NCBI RefSeq assembly: GCF_017356015.1 | Contig: NZ_JAFIQV010000025.1 | Span: 44,420 to 108,419 of the forward strand | DNA length: 64,000 nt | DNA from: Azospirillum sp. SYSU D00513 | Lineage (GTDB): Bacteria > Pseudomonadota > Alphaproteobacteria > Azospirillales > Azospirillaceae | Reading direction: 5' to 3' | Part shown: positions 50,964 through 59,649 of the stretch, one piece after another | How positions within the stretch are numbered: the first letter of the stretch is position 1 | Layout of the letters: each line of letters starts with the position of its first letter | Position numbers and translations under genes: made by a program | Notes under the pieces: model-generated | Told to the model about the DNA's origin: nothing | The model's database searches: none | The model's input: the letters and a program-made list of their open reading frames with translations, nothing else

Positions 50964-51578
50964 ATGGCTGATCGAAGGCGCCCTCGAGGGGCGAAGGATG
51001 GGTTTTTGGCGCTTTTGGACGAAGCGGACGACGAGACACTGATGGCCGAGGTGGCCGCGGGCGACCGGGCGGCTTTCGACGTCCTGGCCCGCCGGCATCT
51101 GCGCCGCAGCATCGCCATGGCCCAGAAGGTCGTCGGAAACGCGAGCGATGCCGAGGAGGTGGTGCAGGACGCCTTCGTGCAGGTCTGGACCCACGCCGAC
51201 CGCTGGCGCGGCGACGGCTTCCGCTTCTCGACCTGGCTCTACCGCATCGTGCTCAACCGCGCCATCGACTACCGCCGCCGCCGGAGCTTCCAGCCGCTCG
51301 ACGAGGCCGTCGAGCTTCCCGATCCCTCGCCGGGCGCGGAACGGCTGATCGAAGAGCGGCAGATGGGGGCGGCGGTGGAGGCCGCCATCGCCGCCCTGCC
51401 CGAGCGGCAGCGGGCAGCGCTCAGCCTGTGCTATTACCAGGACATGAGCTGCGCGGAGGCGTCGGAGATCCTGCAGGTGTCCGTCTCGGCGATGGAAAGC
51501 CTGCTCGTGCGGGCGCGGCGGATGGTCCGGTCAAAGCTCAACACAGTGATCCGTCAGAAGGACGGCGATCAGCCATGA
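50964..51578 (+). CDS. ECF-type RNA polymerase sigma factor
   Basis: A 204-aa sigma-70 family protein with region 2 (AFDVLARRHLRRSIAMAQKV, DAEEVVQDAFVQVWTHADRW, FSTWLYRIVLNRAIDYRRRR) and region 4 (IAALPERQRAALSLCYYQDM, ASEILQVSVSAMESLLVRAR). The start MADRRRPRGAKDGFLALLDE gives the usual length. Its end overlaps the next gene by 4 nt (ATGA), as expected for a sigma/anti-sigma pair. With a CnrX/ZraP-like protein downstream, metal or envelope stress is the likely signal. Confidence 0.93.
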   Translation: MADRRRPRGAKDGFLALLDEADDETLMAEVAAGDRAAFDVLARRHLRRSIAMAQKVVGNASDAEEVVQDAFVQVWTHADRWRGDGFRFSTWLYRIVLNRAIDYRRRRSFQPLDEAVELPDPSPGAERLIEERQMGAAVEAAIAALPERQRAALSLCYYQDMSCAEASEILQVSVSAMESLLVRARRMVRSKLNTVIRQKDGDQP

Positions 51579-52003
51579 CACTCAAAGAGTTCAAGCGTTA
51601 CGTGGATCTGCATGGCGGCGACCTCGACCGCTGGCCGGCGCCGGCCGGAGTGGAAGCCACGATCCTGCTCGACGAATCCGAGGAGGCCCGCACCCTGCTG
51701 GCCGAGGCCGCCGCCCTCGACGCCTTGCTCGACCGGGCTGTTCCACGGGTATCCGACGCCGCCGTGGAGCGCGCGATGGGCCGCATCGCCGCCCGCATCG
51801 ATGCCGCCGCATCCGCCGACGCGTCGCCCTGGCGGCTGGCGCCCGCCCCCTTGAGCTTCTGGCCGACGGCGAGCTTCCTCGCCGTCATGGGGCTGGTCGG
51901 CTTCCTGGTCACCAGCACCGGACTCCTGCCGGTCCAGGACGCCTATGCCGCTGGGCTTCCCGACATACTGGTGATGAACGGCTATCTGGGAGTTGCCCAA
52001 TGA
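51575..52003 (+). CDS. Candidate membrane-bound anti-sigma factor
   Basis: A 142-aa protein. The cytoplasmic part of about 90 residues starts MTLKEFKRYVDLHGGDLDRW, and a single helix follows (FWPTASFLAVMGLVGFLVTS, about residues 90-112) with a short periplasmic tail. It has no zinc-finger HxxxCxxC motif. The name is inferred from its position: coupled by ATGA overlap to an ECF sigma factor upstream and to a metal-sensor-like gene downstream, as CnrY is in cnrYXH. I do not recognise the family by sequence. Confidence 0.7.
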   Translation: MTLKEFKRYVDLHGGDLDRWPAPAGVEATILLDESEEARTLLAEAAALDALLDRAVPRVSDAAVERAMGRIAARIDAAASADASPWRLAPAPLSFWPTASFLAVMGLVGFLVTSTGLLPVQDAYAAGLPDILVMNGYLGVAQ

Positions 52004-52464
52004 CGCGGACCGTCCAGCGCCGCTGGCCCTGGTACCTGCTCGTCGCCTCGCTGGCCGGGAACATGCTGCTGGGCGGCGTCTTCGCCGCGCGCTTCTTCCA
52101 CCACCCGCCCCCGCCGGGTCCCGAACATGCCGTGCGGCGCTTCGTGGAGCGCGCGTCCGAGGCCCTGCCCCCGGCCGACTCCGAGATCCTGCGCCAGGCC
52201 TTCGAGGCGGAGCGCGGCACGCTCGCCCGGATGGGCGGGAACATGGAGGAGCTGCAGCGGCGGCTGCGGACCGCCGCGGCCGCCAAGCCGTTCGACGCCG
52301 AGGCCCTCAACCAGGCTTTCGAGACGGCGCGGACGACCGATATGGAACTGCGCCGGCAACTCGACGCAAAGGTGATCGAGGTGCTGGGCCGCATGTCGGA
52401 GGAAGGGCGGCGGCGGCTGGTGGAACTTGGCCCCGGACGCCCTGGCCCCAGGCGCCAGCCATAA
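52000..52464 (+). CDS. Periplasmic heavy-metal-sensor-like protein (CnrX/ZraP type)
   Basis: A 154-aa protein with an N-terminal anchor helix (WYLLVASLAGNMLLGGVFAA, residues about 10-30), then HHPPPPGP and a four-helix-type periplasmic domain (FVERASEALPPADSEILRQA, NMEELQRRLRTAAAAKPFDA, MELRRQLDAKVIEVLGRMSE). This is the layout of CnrX, NccX and ZraP. The histidine pair at the membrane exit could bind metal. It is translationally coupled to the candidate anti-sigma gene and is the last gene of the trio; a terminator follows at 52603. Confidence 0.85.
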   Translation: MTRTVQRRWPWYLLVASLAGNMLLGGVFAARFFHHPPPPGPEHAVRRFVERASEALPPADSEILRQAFEAERGTLARMGGNMEELQRRLRTAAAAKPFDAEALNQAFETARTTDMELRRQLDAKVIEVLGRMSEEGRRRLVELGPGRPGPRRQP

Positions 52465-52602
52465 GGGGAAACTATCGGGTGAATAGGGACAATATCTTGG
52501 CCCTTTTGCTCGGCAGAGCGTACATTCAGCCTTGCGAACATGTTTCGCTGTCTCCTCGCCAACGGCGGCAGCGGGATGCGCCTCGCAAAGGTTTGACCTC
52601 CC

Positions 52603-52635
52603 GCCCACGGGGTCCTTCCCCGTGGGCATCTTTTC
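52603..52635 (+). terminator. Intrinsic terminator downstream of the ECF operon
   Basis: A 10-bp perfect G+C stem GCCCACGGGG-TCCTT-CCCCGTGGGC is followed by ATCTTTT, about 140 nt after the sensor stop. Confidence 0.8.
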
Positions 52636-52762
52636 AAACCTGAAGCCCCTCCCGGCACCGTCCCGCCGCAACCTCGGCCGGAGCTTTTGGGGGAGCCCTT
52701 TCGAAACGGAGATTACGCCGGCCCCGCACTGTTCAGCGTTCCGACAGAGGAGGCACGTCACC

Positions 52763-53104
52763 ATGGGCATCGTCGAATTCAGGCGCGACATACCGCGGCG
52801 TGGCACAGCAAGCCAAGGCGCTCCTCCGCCGGACGGGGACATCGCCCCCTTCGCCGAACGCGTGGCGGCACTCTGCCGGAACCGGATGCTGGAGTCCGGG
52901 AACGGGGCCGTCGCCCTCCTTTATATAGAAAACAGCCTGGCTAGCGACCCGGAACAGGTGCTGCGCGCCGTGCGCTGGCTGGAACGGACCGGCCGCGCCG
53001 AGGTGCGGGAATTCAGCCTGCGCACCCGCCCGCACGTCACCGTCCCGGCGGTGTGCCGGATCGACGACATCGGCCCCTGGAGCACCGGCAAGGGGACCGC
53101 CTGA
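52763..53104 (+). CDS. Hypothetical protein
   Basis: A 113-aa soluble protein, family not recognised. AGAGGAGG before the ATG at 52763 is a strong binding site. The centre is a helical segment (PFAERVAALCRNRMLESGNG) followed by a small helix-turn-helix-like stretch (SLASDPEQVLRAVRWLERTG), and it ends with short strands. There is no signal peptide. It lies between the ECF operon terminator and the convergent pxpA gene. Confidence 0.65.
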   Translation: MGIVEFRRDIPRRGTASQGAPPPDGDIAPFAERVAALCRNRMLESGNGAVALLYIENSLASDPEQVLRAVRWLERTGRAEVREFSLRTRPHVTVPAVCRIDDIGPWSTGKGTA

Positions 53105-53138
53105 CGGGAGCAGGGCCTGCGGGGACCGCGCGGACCGC

Positions 53139-53918
53139 TCAGAAGCGCTCGCGCATCTCCGGCAGGGTCACGATCCGCACCCCTTTCTCCTCCAGCCTGC
53201 GGCGCAGCGTGGACGCCATGGCGACGGCGCTCGGCTCGTCGCCATGAACACAGACGGAATGGGCGGTGCAGGGGATGCGCTTGCCCGAAGCCGAGACGAT
53301 GACGCCCTCTTCCAGCATGCGCAGCACGTTGGCCGCCGCAAGATCCGGATCGTGGATCATCGCCCCCGGCTGCCCGCGCGGCACGAGGTTGCCCTCGTCG
53401 TCGTAGCCGCGGTCGGCGAAGACCTCCTCCGCCGTCGGCAGGCCCAGCGCGCGGCCGGCCTTCGCCATCTCCGACCCGGCGGGGGCGAGATAGATCAACG
53501 AGGGATCGACACCCTTGATCGCGCGCCCGATCGCCATGGCGAGCGAGGCGTCCACGGCCGCCATGTTGTTCAATGCGCCATGCGGCTTGACGTGGGTGAC
53601 GGCACCGCCGCAGGTCGCGGCGATGCCCATCAGCGCCCCGACCTGATAGGCGACCATCGCCTCCACCTCGGCCGCCGCCATGCGCAGCGGCCGCCGCCCG
53701 AAACCCTGGAGGTCGGGGTAGGAGGGGTGCGCGCCGAGGCTGACGCCCTTGGACAGGGCGTTGCGGACGGTGCGCGTCATCACCGCCGGGTCGCCCGCAT
53801 GGAAGCCGCAGGCGATGTTGGCCGAGGCTATGATGCCGAGCATCGCCTCGTCGTCGCCGATGTCGTAGGCGCCGAAGCCCTCGCCCAGGTCGGCGTTCAG
53901 GTTGACGGTGATGGTCAT
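53139..53918 (-). CDS. pxpA: 5-oxoprolinase subunit A (LamB/YcsF family)
   Basis: A 259-aa protein. The signature NLNADLGEGFGAYDIGDDEA and IASANIACGFHAGDPAVMTR is at the N-terminus, GVSLGAHPSYPDLQGFGRRP follows, and VKPHGALNNMAAVDASLAMA is in the middle. With PxpB and PxpC it forms the prokaryotic ATP-dependent 5-oxoprolinase that opens 5-oxo-L-proline to L-glutamate. It is the last gene of a same-strand operon, 58 nt after pxpC. The ATG at 53918 follows GGGGAACGCGCC. Confidence 0.94.
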   Translation of the reverse strand: MTITVNLNADLGEGFGAYDIGDDEAMLGIIASANIACGFHAGDPAVMTRTVRNALSKGVSLGAHPSYPDLQGFGRRPLRMAAAEVEAMVAYQVGALMGIAATCGGAVTHVKPHGALNNMAAVDASLAMAIGRAIKGVDPSLIYLAPAGSEMAKAGRALGLPTAEEVFADRGYDDEGNLVPRGQPGAMIHDPDLAAANVLRMLEEGVIVSASGKRIPCTAHSVCVHGDEPSAVAMASTLRRRLEEKGVRIVTLPEMRERF

Positions 53919-53976
53919 GGCGCGTTCCCCTTCCTGCATTTTTCCGTCGGCGACCCGCGCCGCTGCCCGCCGGACC

Positions 53977-55056
53977 TTATAAAAGATCCGGAATGTCGGC
54001 GTTGCCGTTCACGATATCCACGACGCCCGACACCAGATTCTCGGTGTAGAGCGCGTCCAGGTCGATCCCGCCCGCCGGGCGCACCGCGCGGATGCGCCGG
54101 ATCATCCCGGCCAGCGCCTGCTCCTGCCTTCGCCGGATCGCCTCGGCCTCCTCCACCGTGACCGCCCGGAAGGACAGCGCGTCGCCCGGCCGCAGGCGCC
54201 CGGCGCGCGGCAGGTCAGCCGAGATGACCGTCGCGATCTTGGCGTAGCCGCCGGCCGTCTGGTGGTCGTTCAGCAGAAGGATCGGCTGCCCGCTGCCCGG
54301 CACCTGGATGGAGCCGGTCACCAGCCCGTCGGACGGGATGTCGGCGGAGCCCCTGTGCGCCAGGGCAGGCCCTTCCAGCCGCAGCCCCATGCGGTCCGCC
54401 TCCTTGCCGACCCTGAAGCCGGATGACAGGAAGGTCTCGACTGCCTCCTCCGTGAAGCGGTCCTCCTGCGGGCCGAGCACGACGCGCAACGGCCCCGTCG
54501 CATAGTCCGGCGGCTCCGGCAATTCGACCTCGGCGCCCTCCGGCGCATCGCCGAGCACGAGCGGCAGGCGCGCGCCCTGCCCCAGCGGCTTGCCCCCGAG
54601 CGGTCCGACCCCGGCCCTGACATAGGTGGAGAGGCTGCCGAGGAAGGGCTCGAAGGCCAGCCCGCCGGCCACCGCCAGATAGGCGACCGACGCCCCCGTC
54701 ACGGCGCCGAGCACCAGCAGGTCACCGCGCCGGAGCCGATGGGTCCGGTTGGCGGCGAGCGGCGTCGGCGCCTGGCCCTCCCGCTCCAGGCTCAGCGCCA
54801 TCGGCCCAACCGCGGCGACCCGCACCGACTCCGCCTCGACCCTCAGTGCCGGGCCGAGCAGTGCCACCTCGACGCCCGCCGTGCCCTGCGGGTTGCCGAC
54901 CAGCGCGTTGGCGAGCCGGAGCGCGATGGGGTCCAGTGCGCCGGCCACGGGCATGCCCAGCTCCTGGTGGCCGAAGCGGCCGAGATCCTGGATCGTGGCG
55001 AACAGGCCGGGGCGCGCGACCGTGAGGCAGTGGGCTGTCAGAAAGGGGGCGGTCAT
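53977..55056 (-). CDS. pxpC: 5-oxoprolinase subunit C (biotin-dependent carboxyltransferase-like family)
   Basis: A 359-aa protein of the KipA/PxpC family. It shows ATIQDLGRFGHQELGMPVAG near the N-terminus, YVRAGVGPLGGKPLGQGARL in the middle and GSIQVPGSGQPILLLNDHQT, TAGGYAKIATVISADLPRAG, which form the conserved core. Its start overlaps the stop of pxpB by 4 nt. It acts with PxpB in the ATP-dependent step of 5-oxoproline hydrolysis. Confidence 0.94.
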   Translation of the reverse strand: MTAPFLTAHCLTVARPGLFATIQDLGRFGHQELGMPVAGALDPIALRLANALVGNPQGTAGVEVALLGPALRVEAESVRVAAVGPMALSLEREGQAPTPLAANRTHRLRRGDLLVLGAVTGASVAYLAVAGGLAFEPFLGSLSTYVRAGVGPLGGKPLGQGARLPLVLGDAPEGAEVELPEPPDYATGPLRVVLGPQEDRFTEEAVETFLSSGFRVGKEADRMGLRLEGPALAHRGSADIPSDGLVTGSIQVPGSGQPILLLNDHQTAGGYAKIATVISADLPRAGRLRPGDALSFRAVTVEEAEAIRRRQEQALAGMIRRIRAVRPAGGIDLDALYTENLVSGVVDIVNGNADIPDLL

Positions 55057-55778
55057 GGCGCGGCCCTCAGGCTTTCGGGATCGAAGCGCCCGCTTGCCGC
55101 CTCCGCCGCCAGTGCGTCGAAGCGGGCGCGGTCCACCGGCTCGAAACGGACGCGGTCGCCAGCCGCCAGCAGAACGGGCGACGGGCGCGTGGCGTCGTAG
55201 AGAGGCACCGGGCAGCGCCCGATCAGATGCCAGCCGCCGGGGCTCTCCCAGGGATAGACGGTGGTCAGCCGCCCGGCCATGGCGACGGACCCGGCGGGCA
55301 CGCGCACGCGCGGCTCGGTCCGGCGCGGCCGCTCCAGCTCGGGTGCCAAGTCGCCCATGTAGCCGAAGCCCGGCATGAAACCCAGCATGTAGACGAAATA
55401 CTCGCCCGCCGCGTGGCGCTCGGCCAGAGCCCCCGCCGTCAGACCGAGCGCCGCCGAGACCTCCTCCAGGTCCGGCCCAAGCTCCCCATCGTAACAGACC
55501 GGCAGGCGCCAGAGCGCGCCCGTTCCCGCCGCCGTGCCCAGACCGGAGAGCTCCGCCTCCACGGCGGCCTGCATGTCGCGGCGGCCGGTCGCCAGCGGGT
55601 CGTAGACGACCATGAGGGAGCGGAAGGTCGGCACCGTCTCGACCAGCCCGGGCGGACGCGCCGCCTTCAGCCGGGCGTGCAGCGCCATGACGCGGGCGTT
55701 GGTCGGCCGGTCTATGCCCTCGCCGAACTCGACGTTGAAGGCGGTGTCGCCGACCGTGGTGAAGCGGATCGCGTCCAA
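55053..55778 (-). CDS. pxpB: 5-oxoprolinase subunit B (KipI-like)
   Basis: A 241-aa protein. Family features are GDTAFNVEFGEGIDRPTNAR at the N-terminus, LPVCYDGELGPDLEEVSAAL in the middle, YMLGFMPGFGYMGDLAPELE and PRVRVPAGSVAMAGRLTTVY, then SPGGWHLIGRCPVPLYDATR. It follows the TRAP large permease by 10 nt. The tight pxpB-pxpC-pxpA order matches the standard operon arrangement, apart from pxpA being last. Confidence 0.94.
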   Translation of the reverse strand: MDAIRFTTVGDTAFNVEFGEGIDRPTNARVMALHARLKAARPPGLVETVPTFRSLMVVYDPLATGRRDMQAAVEAELSGLGTAAGTGALWRLPVCYDGELGPDLEEVSAALGLTAGALAERHAAGEYFVYMLGFMPGFGYMGDLAPELERPRRTEPRVRVPAGSVAMAGRLTTVYPWESPGGWHLIGRCPVPLYDATRPSPVLLAAGDRVRFEPVDRARFDALAAEAASGRFDPESLRAAP

Positions 55779-55788
55779 AGGGAAGCCC

Positions 55789-57090
55789 TCACCCGATCAT
55801 CAGGGACGGCAGCCAGGTGACCATGCCCGGGAAGATCCAGAGCAGGACCACCATGACGATCATCAGGCCGAAGAAGGGAAGGGTCGCCTTGCCGATGGTG
55901 AAGATATCCTTGCCGGTCATGGATTGCAGGACGAACAGGTTGAAGCCGACCGGCGGGGTGATCTGCGCCATCTCCACCACGATGATGATGTAGATCCCGA
56001 ACCACAGCAGGTCGATGCCAGCCCCCTGCACCATCGGCAGAATGACCGAGGTGGTCAGCACCACCATCGAGATCCCGTCCAGGAAGCAGCCCATCAGCAC
56101 GAAGAACAAGGTCAGCACGACCAGAAGCGAGGCGGTGGAGAGCTGCATGGAGGTGATCCATTCCGCCAGCAGGCGCGGAATGCCGGTGTAGCCCATGGCG
56201 ACCGTCAGGAAGGCGGCACCCGCCAGGATGAAGCCGATCATGCAGGAGGTGTGGGCCGCCCCCAGCACGCTGTCGCGGAAGGTCACCCAGCTCAGCGTGC
56301 CGGTGGCGAGCGCCAGGACCAGCGACCCCAGCACGCCGATGCCCGCGGCCTCCGTCGGCGTGGCGATGCCGGCGTAGATGGAGCCGAGCACGGCAATGAT
56401 CAGCAGCATGACCGGGATGAGGGAGCCCGTGTCGCGGATCTTTTCGCCCAGGCTCTGCCCCGCCTCGCGCGGGGGCACGCGGGCCGGGTTCATCAGCGAC
56501 CAGGCGCCGACATAGGCCATGAACAGCAGCGTCAGCACGATGCCGGGGATGACGCCGGCGATGAAGAGACGGGCAATCGACACGTCCGCCGCCACGCCAT
56601 AGACGATCATGATGATGGAGGGCGGGATCAGCAGCCCCAACGTCCCCGCCCCGGCCAGAGAGCCGACGATCATCATCGGGTCGTAGCCTCGCCGGGTCAG
56701 CTCCGGGATGGTCATGCGGCCGATGGTCGCCGCCGTCGCCGCTGACGATCCGGAGACCGCCGCGAAGATCGTGCAGCCGACGATGTTCACGTGCATCAGC
56801 CGACCGGGCAGCCAGCCCGTCCAGGGCGCCAGCCCCTTGAACATGTCGGCCGAGATGCGCGTGCGGAACAGGATCTCGCCCATCCAGATGAAGAGCGGCA
56901 ACGCCGTCAGCGTCCAGGAGGTGCTGGCGCCCCAGATGTTGGTCGCCATGACCATGCCGATGGGCCGCGTGGTGAAAAGCGCCATGGCGACAAAGCCCAC
57001 GCCCGCCAGCGCCAGCGCCACCCAGACGCCGGCGCCGAGCATGAGGAACATCGTCGCCACGACGATGACGGATGCGATCGTCTGATCCAT
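55789..57090 (-). CDS. TRAP transporter large permease (DctM-type)
   Basis: A 433-aa membrane protein with about twelve helices. Typical segments are IWMGEILFRTRISADMFKGL, GCTIFAAVSGSSAATAATIG, PPSIIMIVYGVAADVSIARL and QITPPVGFNLFVLQSMTGKD near the C-terminus. It is the ion-coupled channel of the second TRAP system in the window. It is 4 nt from the small permease stop and 10 nt before pxpB, so uptake and 5-oxoproline metabolism are encoded together. Confidence 0.94.
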   Translation of the reverse strand: MDQTIASVIVVATMFLMLGAGVWVALALAGVGFVAMALFTTRPIGMVMATNIWGASTSWTLTALPLFIWMGEILFRTRISADMFKGLAPWTGWLPGRLMHVNIVGCTIFAAVSGSSAATAATIGRMTIPELTRRGYDPMMIVGSLAGAGTLGLLIPPSIIMIVYGVAADVSIARLFIAGVIPGIVLTLLFMAYVGAWSLMNPARVPPREAGQSLGEKIRDTGSLIPVMLLIIAVLGSIYAGIATPTEAAGIGVLGSLVLALATGTLSWVTFRDSVLGAAHTSCMIGFILAGAAFLTVAMGYTGIPRLLAEWITSMQLSTASLLVVLTLFFVLMGCFLDGISMVVLTTSVILPMVQGAGIDLLWFGIYIIIVVEMAQITPPVGFNLFVLQSMTGKDIFTIGKATLPFFGLMIVMVVLLWIFPGMVTWLPSLMIG

Positions 57091-57094
57091 GGCT

Positions 57095-57604
57095 TCAGCC
57101 CTCGCTCTGCATGGCGGCGGTCTCGTAGGAGGCGGGCCGGCCGCGGAGCACGGCCAGCAGGTCGTCGAGCAGCGCCACGACCAGGATCACCAGCCCGGCC
57201 CCCATCGCCGCCTGCGGGATCCAGAGCGGGACCGGCAGGATGCCCTGCCCCACATCGCCGAAATCATAGGAATCCCAGGTCATGCGCAGCCAGTAGAAGG
57301 CGAAATAGCCGGTGAGCGCCGTGGCGAAAAGCAGGCAGGCGAGCTCCATCGCACGCCGCGCGCCACCCCGCAGCCGCTCCACCAGCACGCCGACGCGGAT
57401 GTGGGCACCCCGCCGCAACGCCGGCCCCAGCATCAGGAAGAAGGAGGCGGCCATGCAGTAGCCGGCCAGCTCGTCCGCCCCCGGCACCATCCGCCCGGCC
57501 AGCCGGGCGAACACCTGCGAAACGATCAGAATCCCGATCAGGACCAGAAACAGCGCGCCCAGCATCTCGGCCGCGCGGTAGAGGAAGGACAGGGCGGTTC
57601 GCAT
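57095..57604 (-). CDS. TRAP transporter small permease (DctQ-type)
   Basis: A 169-aa protein with four helices: LGALFLVLIGILIVSQVFAR, GYCMAASFFLMLGPALRRGA, ELACLLFATALTGYFAFYWL, and GAGLVILVVALLDDLLAVL. The RRGAHIRVGVLVERL segment is the usual DctQ motif. The ATG at 57604 is chosen by domain start. It lies between the binding-protein gene (134 nt upstream) and dctM. Confidence 0.9.
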   Translation of the reverse strand: MRTALSFLYRAAEMLGALFLVLIGILIVSQVFARLAGRMVPGADELAGYCMAASFFLMLGPALRRGAHIRVGVLVERLRGGARRAMELACLLFATALTGYFAFYWLRMTWDSYDFGDVGQGILPVPLWIPQAAMGAGLVILVVALLDDLLAVLRGRPASYETAAMQSEG

Positions 57605-57738
57605 GGCGCGGCCGGCTCCAGAAAAGGCGGTGCCGGGAAAACGGCGTCCGCGGGGGCGGATGGGATGCGGAGCGGTGTCGGTGCCCCGCCCCTTCCCCGC
57701 CCGGCAACGCGGACAAGGGAAGGCGGCGAGGCCGGGCC

Positions 57739-58737
57739 TTACTTGCGGAAGGCCTCGATGATCGCGGCGCCATCGGCGCCGGCGGCCTTCATCCATTCGT
57801 CGGTCATGGTCTTGCCGATGGCGACGAAGCCGGACTTGAGCTTCTCCGAGGGGGGAAGAACCTTCACCCCGTTGTCGGCGAGCGTCTTGTTCAGCTCGGA
57901 CGTCTTCTTCTCCCACTCGACCCAGCCCGCGGCCTCGGCCTTGGCGGCGGCCTCGGTGATGGCCTTCTGGGCGTCGGCGTCCAGCCCTTTCCAGACCTCG
58001 CTGCTGACGAAGACCATGTTGCGCGGCAGCCAGGCCTGGACGTCGTAATAGACCTTCACGAAGTCCCAGGCCTTGCTGTCCACGCCGGTCGCGGCCGAGG
58101 TGATCATGGCGGTCACGATTCCCGTGCCGAAGGCCTGGGCGACCTCCGCCGCCTCGATCTTGGTCGGCACGGCACCGGCCAGCTCGGCGATGCGGGTGGT
58201 GGCCGGGTTGTAGGCGCGGAACTTCTGGCCCTTCAGCGCGTCGATCGACCCGATCTCCTCCTTCACGTACAGGCCCTGCGGCGGCCAGGGGATCGAGTAG
58301 AGGAGCTTCAGCCGCTGGCGCTCAAGCTTCTTCTCCAGATAGGGCTTGGAGGCTTCGTACAGCTTGCGCGAGGAGGCGAAGTCGCTGGCCAGGAAGGGCA
58401 CGGTGTCGAGGTTGAAGAGCGGATCCTCGTTGCCCCAGGAGCTGACCAGCACCTCGCCGAGCTGGGCCTGCCCGGACTGGACCGCCCGCTTGATCTCCGG
58501 ATGCTTCACCAGCGAGCCGTTGGAGTGGACCGTGATGTCGATCTTGCCGCCGGTGGCGGCCTTCACGTCCGCCGCGAACTGGCGCACCGTGACGGTGTGC
58601 AGGTTCGTGTCCGGATAGGGGGTCGGCATGTCCCAGCTCTCGGCGAGCGCCGCGACCGGGGTGGCGGCGAGGCCGAGCCCGAAGACGGCGGCGGCGAGGC
58701 AGGAACGCAGGGTGGCCTTGGGCCTGATCGCGGTCAT
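57739..58737 (-). CDS. TRAP transporter substrate-binding protein (DctP-type)
   Basis: A 332-aa periplasmic protein with a signal peptide (LRSCLAAAVFGLGLAATPVA, cleavage near ALA-ES). The mature protein has DMPTPYPDTNLHTVTVRQFA, ITVHSNGSLVKHPEIKRAVQ, and FRAYNPATTRIAELAGAVPT, which fits DctP proteins binding small carboxylates. Because it is encoded with DUF1445 and PxpBCA genes, likely ligands are D-glutamate, 5-oxoproline or a related compound; this is inference. Confidence 0.92.
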   Translation of the reverse strand: MTAIRPKATLRSCLAAAVFGLGLAATPVAALAESWDMPTPYPDTNLHTVTVRQFAADVKAATGGKIDITVHSNGSLVKHPEIKRAVQSGQAQLGEVLVSSWGNEDPLFNLDTVPFLASDFASSRKLYEASKPYLEKKLERQRLKLLYSIPWPPQGLYVKEEIGSIDALKGQKFRAYNPATTRIAELAGAVPTKIEAAEVAQAFGTGIVTAMITSAATGVDSKAWDFVKVYYDVQAWLPRNMVFVSSEVWKGLDADAQKAITEAAAKAEAAGWVEWEKKTSELNKTLADNGVKVLPPSEKLKSGFVAIGKTMTDEWMKAAGADGAAIIEAFRK

Positions 58738-58767
58738 GTTCTGGGTGCTCCCTGTTCTATGAGGCGT

Positions 58768-59631
58768 TTATGCGACCGGAACCGTGGATACGCCCGCCAG
58801 CTCGGCGTTCAGCCGATCGGTGATCAGCATGTGGCCGGGGCTGTGGGCGATGGCGAAGGGAAGGCGGGCGGCGATGAGCGCCATCTGCGGGGTGACGCCG
58901 CAGGCCCAGAAGACGGGGACCTCGCCCGGATCCAGCCGCACCGCGTCGCCGAAATCGGGGCTGGAGAGGTCACGGATGCCGAGTGCCGCCGGATCCCCGA
59001 TGCTGACCGGTGCGCCGTGCACGGCGGCGAAGCGGCGGGTGATCGCGGCGGCGCGATCGGCCTGGGCCGGCGTCATCGGACGCATGGAAACCACCATCCG
59101 CCCGCCGAAGGGCGGTGCCGCCACGCAAGGCCGGTCGGTGACGTACATCGGCACGTTGCAGCCCATCTCGATGTGGCGGACCGGCAGGCCCTCGGCCAGA
59201 AGCGCCTCCTCGAAGGAAAAGGAGCAGCCGATGGCGAAGGCCACCAGATCGTCGCGCCAGACGGACAGCAAGTCCGCCGGTTCCTCCGCCGGGGCGCCGT
59301 CGCGATAGACGCGGTAGCGCGGCAGGTCGGTGCGCAGGTCGATGCCGGCCCCCAGCTCCGGCAGGCCCGGATCGCCCGGCCGCGAAACGGCGAGCAGCGG
59401 ACAGGGCACCGGGTTGGCCCGGCAGAAGCGCTCGAAGGCCGGGGCGGCGTCGGCGGGAACGATGGCGAGGTTCGCCTGCACATGGCCGGGCGCCAGCCCC
59501 GCCGTGGGACCAGGGTGACCGCCCCGGCGGATCAGCGCGCGGGCCGCCGCGCCGGGCCGCGTCGGCGGACCTTCCGGTTTGGGCATGCTCCGGGCGAGGG
59601 CTGGCATCACGGGCGGGGTCTCGCTGTGCAT
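58768..59631 (-). CDS. DUF1445-family putative hydro-lyase (D-glutamate cyclase-like)
   Basis: A 287-aa enzyme of the DUF1445 family. It shows [96 protein letters not shown], and [20 protein letters not shown] followed by [11 protein letters not shown] near the C-terminus. The domain is fused to D-glutamate cyclase in mitochondria (DGLUCY), which converts D-glutamate to 5-oxo-D-proline. In this operon a cyclase would feed the 5-oxoprolinase. A start at 59643 would add four residues (MVRP). Confidence 0.85.
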   Translation of the reverse strand: MHSETPPVMPALARSMPKPEGPPTRPGAAARALIRRGGHPGPTAGLAPGHVQANLAIVPADAAPAFERFCRANPVPCPLLAVSRPGDPGLPELGAGIDLRTDLPRYRVYRDGAPAEEPADLLSVWRDDLVAFAIGCSFSFEEALLAEGLPVRHIEMGCNVPMYVTDRPCVAAPPFGGRMVVSMRPMTPAQADRAAAITRRFAAVHGAPVSIGDPAALGIRDLSSPDFGDAVRLDPGEVPVFWACGVTPQMALIAARLPFAIAHSPGHMLITDRLNAELAGVSTVPVA

Positions 59632-59649
59632 CGGTCGTACCACCAGGGT

